From Deltaproteobacteria bacterium (GTDB taxonomy: Bacteria; Desulfobacterota; Desulfobacteria; Desulfobacterales; SURF-15), in the NCBI GenBank assembly GCA_019309565.1, contig JAFDFZ010000005.1, forward strand, positions 1-64,000: a DNA stretch of 64,000 nt. The letters are read 5' to 3'. Below the pieces are notes generated by a model. That model was not told the DNA's origin. It saw only the letters and a list, made by a program, of their open reading frames with translations, and made no database searches. The position numbers were made by a program, and so were the translations under genes. The number at the start of each line of letters is the position of its first letter. Position 1 is the first letter of the stretch. Shown in pieces: positions 34,947-43,551 of this stretch.

Positions 34947-37286
34947 ATGGATAAGAAATATGCAGTGTATATCTGTACAGGTTGCGGCATCGGAGATGCC
35001 CTGGATGTAGAAGCACTGAGCGCAATCCCAAAAGAAGAGGGGATGCCGGTTCAGACCCATTCGCTTCTTTGCGGAAAACAGGGGGTTGCATCCATTAAGA
35101 AGGATATCGAGCGGGAGGGAATCAACACCATTGTGATTGCCGCCTGTTCTCGAAGGGTCAACTGGGATGTATTTAAGTTTGAAGGCTGCATTGTGGAGCG
35201 TGTGAATTTAAGAGAACAGGTTGTATGGTCACACCCGAGATCCGAATTTCCGGCCCTTACCGAAGAACAAAAGCAAGATGCTGATAGTTTTGACCCTGTT
35301 CAATTGATGGCTGAAGACTACCTGAAGATGGGTATGGCCAAAGTTGAAAGAATTGATCTTCCCCAGCCTTATAAGCTTGAGATTGTCAATAGAAGAATTT
35401 TGATCATCGGCGGTGGCATTACCGGTATTTCGGCCGCCATTGAAGCTGCCAGGGCCGGGTATGACGTTACCCTGGTGGAAAAAGAAAAGGAACTGGGAGG
35501 ACATGCAAGACGGTGGCGCAAACAATTACCAGAGGCCAGCCCTTATGAGAATCTCATTCCACCCGTTATCACGGATAAAATCAAATCCCTTGAACAATAT
35601 CCCAATATTGAGGTGAAAACCGAGACGGTAGTTGCGCGGGTGGCGGGCCAGCCGGGTGATTATACCGTCACATTCAAAAAACCTGGTGAAAAAATCGAGT
35701 TTGACGTTCCATACCCTCTGCCCGATGAAATGAAGGTGGACGAAAACGGCAAGGAACTCGATCCTGAAACCTTGCATGAACGATTCATGGAGTATAACAA
35801 GGGCAAGAAAGATATTTTAACCCTCGATCCCAACGGAGAGAAGTTTGGGGCCGTCATTCTGGCAGCAGGCTGGCGGCCGTGGGAGCCCAAAGGAGATGAG
35901 CTGGCTCACTATGGCTACGGCAAGCTTGAAGATGTGGTTACCAACAGCCTTTTTGAAGAGATTGCCGCTGAGGGGAAAATCAAAAGGATTTCAGACGGCA
36001 AAGAAGCAAAATCGGTGGTGTTCATTCAAACTCCCGGCAACGGAGATGATTCGGATTTTGAGTATACCGGGGCGGTTACCAGCCTGGTAGCATTGAAGCA
36101 GGCCAAGTACGTGCGGGAGGATTACACATCAGACGGCAAAGCCTTTATCTTTTACCAGCACATGAGAACCACGGGGTTGCTGGAAAATTTTTACAAGAGC
36201 ATCCAGCAGGATGAAGGTATTTTTATGACAAAAGGCGATGTGGTCAGTGTTTCTAAAGACGGGGATGGTTTGATTGTGGAAGCCAACGATACTCTTTTAG
36301 GGGAAAAGGTGCGGGTAAAAGCCGATATGGTAGTGCTGGCAACCGGCATGGTTCCGGTAACGGTGGATGATCCTGTGGTAAACATGGCATATCGCCAGGG
36401 TCCCGCGTTTCGGGATATCGACCTGTTTAACGGGTATGTGGATTCAAACTTCATCTGCTTCCCCTATGAAACTCAGAGAACCGGTATTTACGCTGCAGGA
36501 GCCGTTCGACGTGCCATGACCGCAGAAGAGTCCATGATAGATGCAGCAGGTGCTGTGCTGAAAGCGATACAGTGCATTGAATCGGTAAACAGAGGCGTTT
36601 CCGTGCATCCACGATACGGCGATATGACATTTCCGGATTTTTTCTTCCAAAGATGCACCCAATGCAAACGGTGCACGGAAGAATGTCCGTTCGGTGCCAT
36701 AGATGACGATGCCAAAGGAACCCCAAAACCCAATCCGACCAGGTGCAGGCGCTGCGGCACCTGTATGGGGGCCTGTCCGGAGCGCATCATAAACTTTGTG
36801 GACTACAGTATCGACAGTATCAGTTCTATGATCAAGGCCATCGGAGTTCCAACCGAAGAGGATTATACGGAGCCGCCGCTTAGGGTTCTGGGCCTTGTCT
36901 GCGAAAACGATGCTTATCCGGCACTGGATATCACCGGAATAAATCGGCTTTCTTATTCGGCAGATGTTCGAATAATACCGGTACGATGCCTTGGTTCCGT
37001 AAACGTAGTCTGGATCAAGGATGCACTTTCCAAAGGCATAGACGGTATATTTCTGCTGGGCTGCAAGCATGGGGATGACTATCAATGTCACTTTATAAAG
37101 GGAAGCGAGCTTGCCAGCATCAGAGTAACAAAAATCGGCGATGCGCTTGAAAGTCTGGCTTTAGAAAACGAACGGGTCGCCCAATTCGATGTCGCCATCG
37201 ATGACTATGACAGGCTTCCTAAAATCATCAACGATTTTGTAGCTAGCATCGAAGAGCTGGGGCCAAACCCGTTCAAGGGATTCTAA
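34947..37286 (+). CDS. qmoB: quinone-interacting oxidoreductase subunit QmoB
   Basis: A 779-residue HdrA-like flavoprotein fused to an MvhD-like end. Visible in order: an N-terminal cysteine region (YICTGCGIGDALDVEA), the FAD motif RRILIIGGGITGISAAIEAA (about 149-168), EKEKELGGHARRW, two ferredoxin-type [4Fe-4S] sites CTQCKRCTEECPFGAI and CRRCGTCMGACPERII (about 571-616), and a C-terminal MvhD-type [2Fe-2S] region (RCLGSVNVVW, LGCKHGDDYQCHF, about 679-715). It is thought to bridge QmoA, QmoC and APS reductase. Confidence 0.96.
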   Translation: MDKKYAVYICTGCGIGDALDVEALSAIPKEEGMPVQTHSLLCGKQGVASIKKDIEREGINTIVIAACSRRVNWDVFKFEGCIVERVNLREQVVWSHPRSEFPALTEEQKQDADSFDPVQLMAEDYLKMGMAKVERIDLPQPYKLEIVNRRILIIGGGITGISAAIEAARAGYDVTLVEKEKELGGHARRWRKQLPEASPYENLIPPVITDKIKSLEQYPNIEVKTETVVARVAGQPGDYTVTFKKPGEKIEFDVPYPLPDEMKVDENGKELDPETLHERFMEYNKGKKDILTLDPNGEKFGAVILAAGWRPWEPKGDELAHYGYGKLEDVVTNSLFEEIAAEGKIKRISDGKEAKSVVFIQTPGNGDDSDFEYTGAVTSLVALKQAKYVREDYTSDGKAFIFYQHMRTTGLLENFYKSIQQDEGIFMTKGDVVSVSKDGDGLIVEANDTLLGEKVRVKADMVVLATGMVPVTVDDPVVNMAYRQGPAFRDIDLFNGYVDSNFICFPYETQRTGIYAAGAVRRAMTAEESMIDAAGAVLKAIQCIESVNRGVSVHPRYGDMTFPDFFFQRCTQCKRCTEECPFGAIDDDAKGTPKPNPTRCRRCGTCMGACPERIINFVDYSIDSISSMIKAIGVPTEEDYTEPPLRVLGLVCENDAYPALDITGINRLSYSADVRIIPVRCLGSVNVVWIKDALSKGIDGIFLLGCKHGDDYQCHFIKGSELASIRVTKIGDALESLALENERVAQFDVAIDDYDRLPKIINDFVASIEELGPNPFKGF

Positions 37287-37315
37287 TTATTTTCCATCTT
37301 TAGGAGGTAGGTTCA

Positions 37316-38461
37316 ATGGCGGAAGCACAAATTTTAGATCCTGATTTAAACTTTATCAGGGAAGTGGGAGCGCTCGGAGGAGAAGACTTAAAGAAATGTT
37401 ACCAGTGTGCCACCTGCTCTGTGGCATGTGCCATTGCCCCGGACAATCATCCGTTTCCCAGAAAAGAGATGATCGCTGCCTCCTGGGGTTTAAAAGACAA
37501 ACTGGTTAAAAATGGGGATATCTGGTTGTGTCATAACTGCGGGGACTGTTCCACGAAATGCCCTCGCACTGCAAAGCCGGGAGATGTGCTGGCAGCTGTT
37601 AGGGCCTATGCCGTGTCTGAATACGCCGTCCCAAAGACTCTGGCAAAGGCGGTCAATAATCCAAAAAATTTACCTTTTCTTTTAGCAATTCCTGCAGTGG
37701 TCTTTCTTGTGTTGGGTCTTATCACCGGTTTGCTTGATTTTACGCCCGAAGGAGACATGATAGTTTATGAACATTTCTTTTCCACATGGCTGGTAGACAT
37801 TATTTTTATTCCGCTGGCTATTTGGAATTTCGTGATCTTCGCAAATGGTATCAAAAGGTTTTTAGGGGATATTCATGAAAACGCCGTTCAGGAGGGAAAG
37901 ACTAATCGAAAGGATCTAAACGCCAAGGATTTTATCGTCTCACTTATAAAGGTAATTCCCACTATACTGAAACACAATCGGTTTAACGATTGCACCGAAA
38001 ACAATGAGCGCTCCACTGCCCACATGATGGTATTTTTCTCATTTATAGGGCTTTTTGTTGTTACCAGCTGCTTTTTTATTTCACTATACATCCTGCAGCA
38101 GCCCGGTCCCTATTCACAGTTGAACCCACTAAAATGGCTTGCGAATGTCAGCGGCATATGCCTTATCGTGGGAAGTGCCCTTTTAATCAGGGCCCGAATC
38201 AAAAAACCCGACCAGGTTTCCACCTATAAGGACTGGGCTTTACTGGGACTGGTACTGGCGCTGGGGTTAACCGGTATGTGCACGGAAATCGCCCGGCTTA
38301 TTGGAATCGGATTTCTCTCTTATTTTTTCTATTTTATTCATTTGATGTCCGTGTTCAGCCTGTTTGCTTATTTGCCGTTCTCCAAGCTGGCCCACCTGGT
38401 GTACCGCACGCTGGCCATCGCTTATGCTGATTATTCGCAAAGAGGGTTTAAGCTCGACTGA
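37316..38461 (+). CDS. qmoC: quinone-interacting oxidoreductase subunit QmoC
   Basis: A 381-residue membrane subunit. The N-terminal soluble HdrC-like domain has two [4Fe-4S] sites: CYQCATCSVACAIAPDNHPF (about 25-44) and CHNCGDCSTKCPRTAKPGD (about 72-90). About six transmembrane helices follow (about 125-375), forming the haem-b/quinone-binding HdrE/NarI-like part, with histidines in the membrane helices. It anchors the complex and exchanges electrons with the quinone pool. It follows qmoB with a 29-nt gap and a GGAGG site. Confidence 0.96.
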   Translation: MAEAQILDPDLNFIREVGALGGEDLKKCYQCATCSVACAIAPDNHPFPRKEMIAASWGLKDKLVKNGDIWLCHNCGDCSTKCPRTAKPGDVLAAVRAYAVSEYAVPKTLAKAVNNPKNLPFLLAIPAVVFLVLGLITGLLDFTPEGDMIVYEHFFSTWLVDIIFIPLAIWNFVIFANGIKRFLGDIHENAVQEGKTNRKDLNAKDFIVSLIKVIPTILKHNRFNDCTENNERSTAHMMVFFSFIGLFVVTSCFFISLYILQQPGPYSQLNPLKWLANVSGICLIVGSALLIRARIKKPDQVSTYKDWALLGLVLALGLTGMCTEIARLIGIGFLSYFFYFIHLMSVFSLFAYLPFSKLAHLVYRTLAIAYADYSQRGFKLD

Positions 38462-38842
38462 TGTTAAAATTACATTAATGCCGCATCAATGCATCAGGCC
38501 AATGCGGGAGGCTTACGAACTCCTTCATCAATACGGCCATTGGAGATCGGAGCCTTAAATGAGGGCTTAAGATCCCTCTGCCTGTTTATAAACCAATGAT
38601 AATAGCCGATCTGCACCATCAGCGCGTGTCAGCGCTGGGTGAAATTGGATTTTCCATGGTTGAAGCTTGATTTTTTGTTGAATTATAGGACATTCTGCCT
38701 TATTATTAAAACGTTAAATCACCAGTTTCTCCCCTTTGTTTGAAAAAGCAATTTTTAACGCTTCATTAAGGCCGTACCATGACATCACAAAATAAAAAAA
38801 TATAACTCGTTTACAAACCCCCGATACGAGGAGGTGTAAGCG
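38462..38842. other. intergenic region after qmoC
   Basis: About 380 bp without a gene that I can support. A hairpin CACC-AT-CAGCGC/GCGCTG-GGTG (38614-38640) could terminate or protect the qmoABC mRNA. A possible promoter for the radical SAM gene is TTGAAG-N18-TATAGG (38660-38689). A short frame overlapping the qmoC end has no convincing features. Confidence 0.45.
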
Positions 38843-40006
38843 ATGGGAACCCCACAGCTGGTTAGTGACACCGGCCATCGGTCCAAATTGTTTAAGGCGG
38901 GGCTAAAACGGAATAAAGACAATCGCCACACCTGCAAGTACCATCTGAGCAATTTCAACCGGGCATACAGGAGCTGGCTGATCCCTTATTTGAAATCGCG
39001 ATATTATTCCGAGCAATTCCGACCCGTACTATCCTTTCTTTATACGGATCTTAATTGCAACCTCAACTGTCATTACTGCTACAGCCGGGGAAGGAAGATT
39101 CCCGGCATGAGCATGGAAATGGCACAAGAGGCGATCAATTTTTTACATTCTCATGGATGCAGGGTTCTGGCCTATATGGGAGGGGAGCCGCTGGTGAGAA
39201 AGAAGTTCATTATCGCGCTGACCCGCTATGCTGTCCAAAAAGGTTTCTTCGTTTACCTGCCCACAAACGGCATCCTTATGGATGAGTATTTTATCGATGA
39301 AATTGGAAAGGCCGGTGTTTCCACCATCAATCTGGCCGTGGATGCGGTAAACGGCTGCAAGGGACTGCCAAAGTATTTCAATCGCATCAAAAAACAATTT
39401 GAATACCTGGTTCAACAGGAAAAAAAATATGGTTACATTACCTTTTTCAACATCAACATCACAAAAAATAATATCCAAGACGTAAAAGAACTTACAGAAA
39501 TCGCCCACGGCTACGGGATTGCCACCGATTATCACATCAACGAGCCTCCCCAGGTCCGTTACAAGAACTACGAACATGAACCGGAAGGAGGATGGATAAC
39601 CGAAAAGGAATATCAGGCGGTGGATGAACTCGTGGACTGGTTGATCGAAAAGAACCTTAAGGGTTATACCATGGTCAATTCAATTGACCATTTAAAGGCA
39701 ATAAAGCAATTTATTCGCCATCAACTGCCGGCCTGGCCCTGTCAGGCAGGCAGCTTGTCCATGATTATTCGGCTGGATGGTACATTTGCACCATGCTTTG
39801 AACTTTACGGAGATCAACAGGACTGGGGCAGTCTGAAGGACGGTGCAAAATTCGATCCCGCCAAACTGGCCCGACAGAAAGAAAAGTGCAGCCCTCATTG
39901 TCTGTCCACCTGCAACTACCAGGTAAAGCATTATACACAGTCGTTGCTTTACTTATTTCAGTGGGTTGCCAAGCATGCATATTCTCATTTTTTAGGTGTT
40001 TCATAG
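38843..40006 (+). CDS. radical SAM protein (SPASM-like)
   Basis: A 387-residue radical S-adenosylmethionine protein. The cluster motif CNLNCHYCYSRG lies at about 73-84; GGEP follows at about 120 (YMGGEPLVRK). The C-terminal region has further cysteines (PCQAGSLSM, PCFELYG, then CSPHCLSTCNY, about 349-359) that could hold an auxiliary Fe-S cluster, as in SPASM proteins that modify peptides or cofactors. No precursor peptide gene was found nearby. It is preceded by GGAGG and is probably linked with the next gene (43 nt apart). Substrate unknown. Confidence 0.85.
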   Translation: MGTPQLVSDTGHRSKLFKAGLKRNKDNRHTCKYHLSNFNRAYRSWLIPYLKSRYYSEQFRPVLSFLYTDLNCNLNCHYCYSRGRKIPGMSMEMAQEAINFLHSHGCRVLAYMGGEPLVRKKFIIALTRYAVQKGFFVYLPTNGILMDEYFIDEIGKAGVSTINLAVDAVNGCKGLPKYFNRIKKQFEYLVQQEKKYGYITFFNINITKNNIQDVKELTEIAHGYGIATDYHINEPPQVRYKNYEHEPEGGWITEKEYQAVDELVDWLIEKNLKGYTMVNSIDHLKAIKQFIRHQLPAWPCQAGSLSMIIRLDGTFAPCFELYGDQQDWGSLKDGAKFDPAKLARQKEKCSPHCLSTCNYQVKHYTQSLLYLFQWVAKHAYSHFLGVS

Positions 40007-40049
40007 ACGGGTAACATTCCAATACAACCGGATTTAAAGGAAAAACGAC

Positions 40050-40937
40050 ATGACACACAGCTCACCGGCACAGGTAGCAGAATTGTTGAAAAAACAAATT
40101 CAAGATTTTATCAATCTATCTCCAGAAAACACGCTTAATACCAATCGGCCAGAAAAAGCTTTCAGCACCCCGCTTGTGGGATTCTCAAGGGGGGATGACT
40201 CTATTTTCGAAGACTACAAAGAGCATGTGGGACCGTTTCACCTAACGCCGCTGGAAGTGTTTTCCGATTCATTTCCAACGGTTTCGGTTACAGCTCGAGA
40301 TCTTACGGTCATAAGCTGGATATTGCCCCACACCGAGGTGACGAAAAAAGACAATCGGAAAGAAACCTCTTATCCTTCCGAGCGCTGGGCGAGGGCGCGG
40401 ATTTTTGGAGAAGAGGTGAATAATAAGCTTCGAAAACACGTTTTGGTCCAATTGCAAAAAGCCGGATATGAGGCCGTCGCCCCTGTATTCTCCCCTCTGT
40501 GGAAAACCAGCATCTCTTCGCGCTTTGGTCGTGCCTCTACCTGGTCTGAACGACACGCAGCCTATGCCTCAGGGCTTGGTACGTTCGGACTCTGTGACGG
40601 GCTGATCACTCCCGCTGGAAAAGCCATGCGTACAGGATCGGTGGTTGCCCGTATTCAGGCACAACCCACCGCTCGCCCCTATGAACATCACCGGCAATAT
40701 TGTCTTTATTTTACCAGCGGTACATGCGGAAAATGTATCAAACGCTGTCCGGTGGATGCCATTTCCAAAGAAGGCCACGACAAGGAAAAATGTTTTGCAT
40801 ACCTTAAACCCGTCACAGCAGATTACGTAAAAACCCACTTCAAGTTCGATGGATACGGCTGTGGTCTATGCCAGACAAAGGTTCCCTGTGAATCCAAAAT
40901 CCCAGAGCCCGGAGATCTGAAAGCTTATGAGGAATAG
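40050..40937 (+). CDS. 4Fe-4S protein related to epoxyqueuosine reductase (QueG-like)
   Basis: A 295-residue protein. The middle section WSERHAAYASGLGTFGLCDG (about 168-187) resembles the corrinoid-binding domain shared by QueG and reductive dehalogenases. The Fe-S site CGKCIKRCPVDAI (about 227-239) and a second incomplete-looking set CGLCQTKVPCE (about 275-285) follow. It is shorter than true QueG (about 340-380) and lacks the C-terminal HEAT part, so its substrate may differ. It follows the radical SAM gene in the same direction and precedes two tRNA-Ser genes. Confidence 0.75.
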   Translation: MTHSSPAQVAELLKKQIQDFINLSPENTLNTNRPEKAFSTPLVGFSRGDDSIFEDYKEHVGPFHLTPLEVFSDSFPTVSVTARDLTVISWILPHTEVTKKDNRKETSYPSERWARARIFGEEVNNKLRKHVLVQLQKAGYEAVAPVFSPLWKTSISSRFGRASTWSERHAAYASGLGTFGLCDGLITPAGKAMRTGSVVARIQAQPTARPYEHHRQYCLYFTSGTCGKCIKRCPVDAISKEGHDKEKCFAYLKPVTADYVKTHFKFDGYGCGLCQTKVPCESKIPEPGDLKAYEE

Positions 40938-40974
40938 AAAACCCGATTAGAATGATCAGGCTAACGATATAAAA

Positions 40975-41067
40975 TGGCGGAGAGAGAGGGATTCGAACCC
41001 TCGGTGGAGCTTTCACCCCACACTCGCTTAGCAGGCGAGCGCCTTCAGCCGGCTCGGCCATCTCTCC
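40975..41067 (-). tRNA. tRNA-Ser (anticodon GCT)
   Basis: On the minus strand the acceptor GGAGAGA pairs with TCTCTCC, the anticodon loop CTGCTAA in CTCGC/GCGAG gives GCT (Ser, AGC/AGU codons), a long variable arm (GTGGGGTGAAAGCTCCAC) marks a class II tRNA, the T arm is GAGGG-TTCGAAT-CCCTC, the discriminator is G and CCA is encoded. Confidence 0.96.
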
Positions 41068-41216
41068 TGGATTTTGATTAATTAAAATACCGTTGGCCGG
41101 TGGCGATTTGCCTTTGTGACAGCAGGATATCAGCACCTTACTGGATGCGTCAACATTAATTTCGCCATCCGCCAACAGCTATCGGCCATATTGGAAATTC
41201 AACACGGTTTATTTCC

Positions 41217-41304
41217 TGGCGGAGGGAGTAGGATTCGAACCCACGGAGCTTTGACGCTCAACGGTTTTCAAGACCGCCGCCTTAAACCACTCGGCCATCC
41301 CTCC
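41217..41304 (-). tRNA. tRNA-Ser (anticodon TGA)
   Basis: On the minus strand the acceptor GGAGGGA pairs with TCCCTCC; the anticodon stem GCGGT/ACCGT holds loop CTTGAAA, anticodon TGA (Ser, UCA and UCG/UCU by wobble). The long variable arm and G73 are typical for serine, and CCA is encoded. It is transcribed ahead of the tRNA-Ser(GCT) gene in the same direction, 149 nt apart. Confidence 0.96.
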
Positions 41305-41333
41305 TTTGTACAGTAACTGAACTTTTTAACACA

Positions 41334-41362
41334 TATTTACCATTCCGGTGCAATTTAATCAA
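41334..41362 (-). promoter_or_regulatory. candidate promoter of the tRNA-Ser genes
   Basis: On the minus strand, TTGATT (41362-41357), a 17-nt spacer and TAAATA (41339-41334) precede the tRNA-Ser(TGA) 5' end by about 30 nt. The -10 element is weak. Confidence 0.35.
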
Positions 41363-41622
41363 TATTTTTATGCCTTTCGAAATTGACTCCATCTTTAGAA
41401 AAAATTAAACTATTATTTACAAATTGTGTTGACAAGACCTTTTTTTTATGGTTTCCAAGTACCCCTCAAAAAGCAGGCTCATGGCATCGATCCGTAATGT
41501 TTGCTGTAGATGCTCGATAATATAGAATATACTTTATTGCAGCCGGTACTATGGAAAGCTGGGGGTTAGCTGCCGGCTTTGATGCTCTGAAAAAAAACCA
41601 TGGTCTTTGGAGGAGATCTTTC

Positions 41623-42093
41623 ATGAAACAAAAATACGTCATCAAAAAGCAAGACGATTCTGAGCTGGTAATCCAGGAATTTGCAGAATTGGATAAAGAC
41701 AGCATGACTTTGCTGTGCGAAGAGGTCTATGACAAAAAGAAAATTGAATCTGCACTCAAAAAAAATAAAGAATCGCTTATTGAGGCCCTGCGGACTCCAA
41801 ACCTGTATCCTGCCGGCATATTTGCAGAAAAAATAGCCGACTCCGTAATGGCGTTATTCGAATCCGAAGACCGTAATTCCCTGGAACTCTTTTTTGACGA
41901 TTACGACTATATCGCAGGCGGTCGTAAGAAACCTGCAAGAATAGAGCAGACAGAGGGAGAGACCGCAGACATTACCAATTTGCTTGAAGAGGAATTTGAA
42001 GAAGGGTTCGATGAAAAACCTGCCGTCGACAAATTAAATTCCACGATCAAGGTGGATGAAGACGATCTTACCGAATTTGATGAAGAAAGTTGA
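41623..42093 (+). CDS. unknown acidic protein
   Basis: A 156-residue protein from ATG 41623, which follows GGAGGAGA; a frame opening at 41551 lacks a site. The N-terminal part (about 1-110) is mixed and soluble, including ELDKDSMTLLCEEVYDKKKI and EALRTPNLYPAGIFAEKIAD. The last 45 residues are strongly acidic (LLEEEFEEGFDEKPAVDKLN, DEDDLTEFDEES). I do not recognise the family. A good terminator follows at 42150. It may be an independent transcription unit. Confidence 0.7.
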   Translation: MKQKYVIKKQDDSELVIQEFAELDKDSMTLLCEEVYDKKKIESALKKNKESLIEALRTPNLYPAGIFAEKIADSVMALFESEDRNSLELFFDDYDYIAGGRKKPARIEQTEGETADITNLLEEEFEEGFDEKPAVDKLNSTIKVDEDDLTEFDEES

Positions 42094-42149
42094 TTGAAAA
42101 GGGAATCAATCATCAATTCTGGTGTACAATCTGCGAGATGGGATTAGCC

Positions 42150-42182
42150 AGGGGCGGTAGACAAACCGCCCTTGCTGTTTTT
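42150..42182 (+). terminator. intrinsic terminator
   Basis: GGGCGGT pairs with ACCGCCC across AGACAA, with a flanking G-T and A-T pair, and is followed by GCTGTTTTTA. It lies 57 nt after the acidic-protein gene and just before moeA. Confidence 0.8.
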
Positions 42183-42202
42183 AGGTGGTGTCAGGAAAAA
42201 AA

Positions 42203-43432
42203 ATGAAAGAATTTTTCAAGGTTAAAACGCTGGATGAAGTTTTAGCTCTCAGCCAAGGTGTGGAACCATGTGAAAGGGAAACGATTCCCATCACGGAAGC
42301 CATCGGCAGGGTTCTGGCTGAAGATATCGTTTCCGATATCAATCTACCGGATTTTGCTCGCTCAACGGTTGATGGATATGCGGTTCGTGCTGCATCCACT
42401 TACGGTGCTTCTGAGAGCAGCCCTGCGTTTCTCACGGTAAAAGACAACGTTATCATGGGTGAACCACCTACGGTTTCCATCAGCCCCGGTGAGGCTGCAG
42501 GGATATCAACCGGGGGGATGCTGCCGGATGGAACCGACAGCGTGGTTATGATTGAGCATACAGAGGCCATCGATGATTCAACCATCGAAGTCTATCGAGG
42601 CGTCGCTCCGGGCCAGAATGTTATCGAAATCGGGGAGGACATCCGAAAGGGTGAAATTATTCTTGACAAGGGATTGAGGCTGCGACCGCAAGAACTGGGG
42701 ATGCTGGCAGCACTGGGTAAAGAGACCGCAAGCGTATACCGAAAACCGCTGATCGGTATAATATCCACCGGGGACGAAGTGGTTTCTGTTACCGAAACTC
42801 CCAAGCCGGGACAAATCAGGGATATCAATACATATACGCTCCTTGGGCTTATCATTGAAGCAGGGGGAATCCCTGTTCCCCTCGGTATTGTGAAAGATGA
42901 TTATCACGCGCTTTTAAACACGTGCACACTTGCCCTTGAGAGGTCGGATATGGTTCTTATTTCCGGTGGAAGCTCTGTAGGTTTCCGTGACTATACCATC
43001 GATGTGCTATCAACACTGCCGGATCCGGAAATCCTGGTACACGGAATATCCATCAGCCCCGGTAAACCCACAATACTGGCAAAATCCGGTAAGAAGGTGA
43101 TCTGGGGACTTCCCGGACATGTGGTCTCGGCCATGATCGTATTTAAGATGGTGGTCCGTCCGTTTATAGACCGCCTAAGCGGCCTCAGCAGCAAGTATGA
43201 ACCCTCGTTGAGGGTTCCTGCTCGCCTGAGCAGGAATCTGGCCTCGGCCCAGGGCCGAACCGATTATGTGCGCGTGCAGATCGTGGAAAAGGAAGATTGT
43301 CTTTGGGCCGAGCCGATCCTTGGTAAATCCGGGTTGATTAACACGATGATCAAGGCAAACGGGTTGATCGAGATCGAATTGAACACAGAGGGGCTTAATA
43401 AGGGCTCACCTGTTTGGGTCATTCCGATGTAA
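42203..43432 (+). CDS. moeA: molybdopterin molybdotransferase
   Basis: A 409-residue MoeA that inserts molybdate (or tungstate) into adenylated molybdopterin. Recognisable segments: an N-terminal region with FARSTVDGYAVRA (about 53-65), the middle GTDSVVMIEHTEA and the MoCF-type domain IISTGDEVV (about 188-196), SGGSSVGFRDYT (about 255-266) and HGISISPGKPT (about 281-291). ATG 42203 is favoured over GTG 42185 because AGGAA lies just upstream. It precedes a second MoeA-type gene. Confidence 0.93.
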   Translation: MKEFFKVKTLDEVLALSQGVEPCERETIPITEAIGRVLAEDIVSDINLPDFARSTVDGYAVRAASTYGASESSPAFLTVKDNVIMGEPPTVSISPGEAAGISTGGMLPDGTDSVVMIEHTEAIDDSTIEVYRGVAPGQNVIEIGEDIRKGEIILDKGLRLRPQELGMLAALGKETASVYRKPLIGIISTGDEVVSVTETPKPGQIRDINTYTLLGLIIEAGGIPVPLGIVKDDYHALLNTCTLALERSDMVLISGGSSVGFRDYTIDVLSTLPDPEILVHGISISPGKPTILAKSGKKVIWGLPGHVVSAMIVFKMVVRPFIDRLSGLSSKYEPSLRVPARLSRNLASAQGRTDYVRVQIVEKEDCLWAEPILGKSGLINTMIKANGLIEIELNTEGLNKGSPVWVIPM

Positions 43433-43551
43433 GCAGCGTTTGCGTTGCAACAAAAAGTTTCTATCTATTCAAAAAATATGCTGCCTGCAGGTGGTTTTTA
43501 AAGGGCAAAACTGATATTCTCTTTTCACTTGGATAGATACCGGGAAGCAAA

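Noticed and set aside
38364-38558. 64-codon frame overlapping the end of qmoC, considered as a precursor peptide for the radical SAM protein
   Set aside because: It mostly overlaps qmoC in another frame and lacks a ribosome site and a conserved core; there is no evidence that it is made.
41429-41460. TTGACAAG at 41429-41436 considered as a third copy of the apr/qmo box
   Set aside because: No TGATAG follows at the expected spacing; only the TTGACAAG half is shared.
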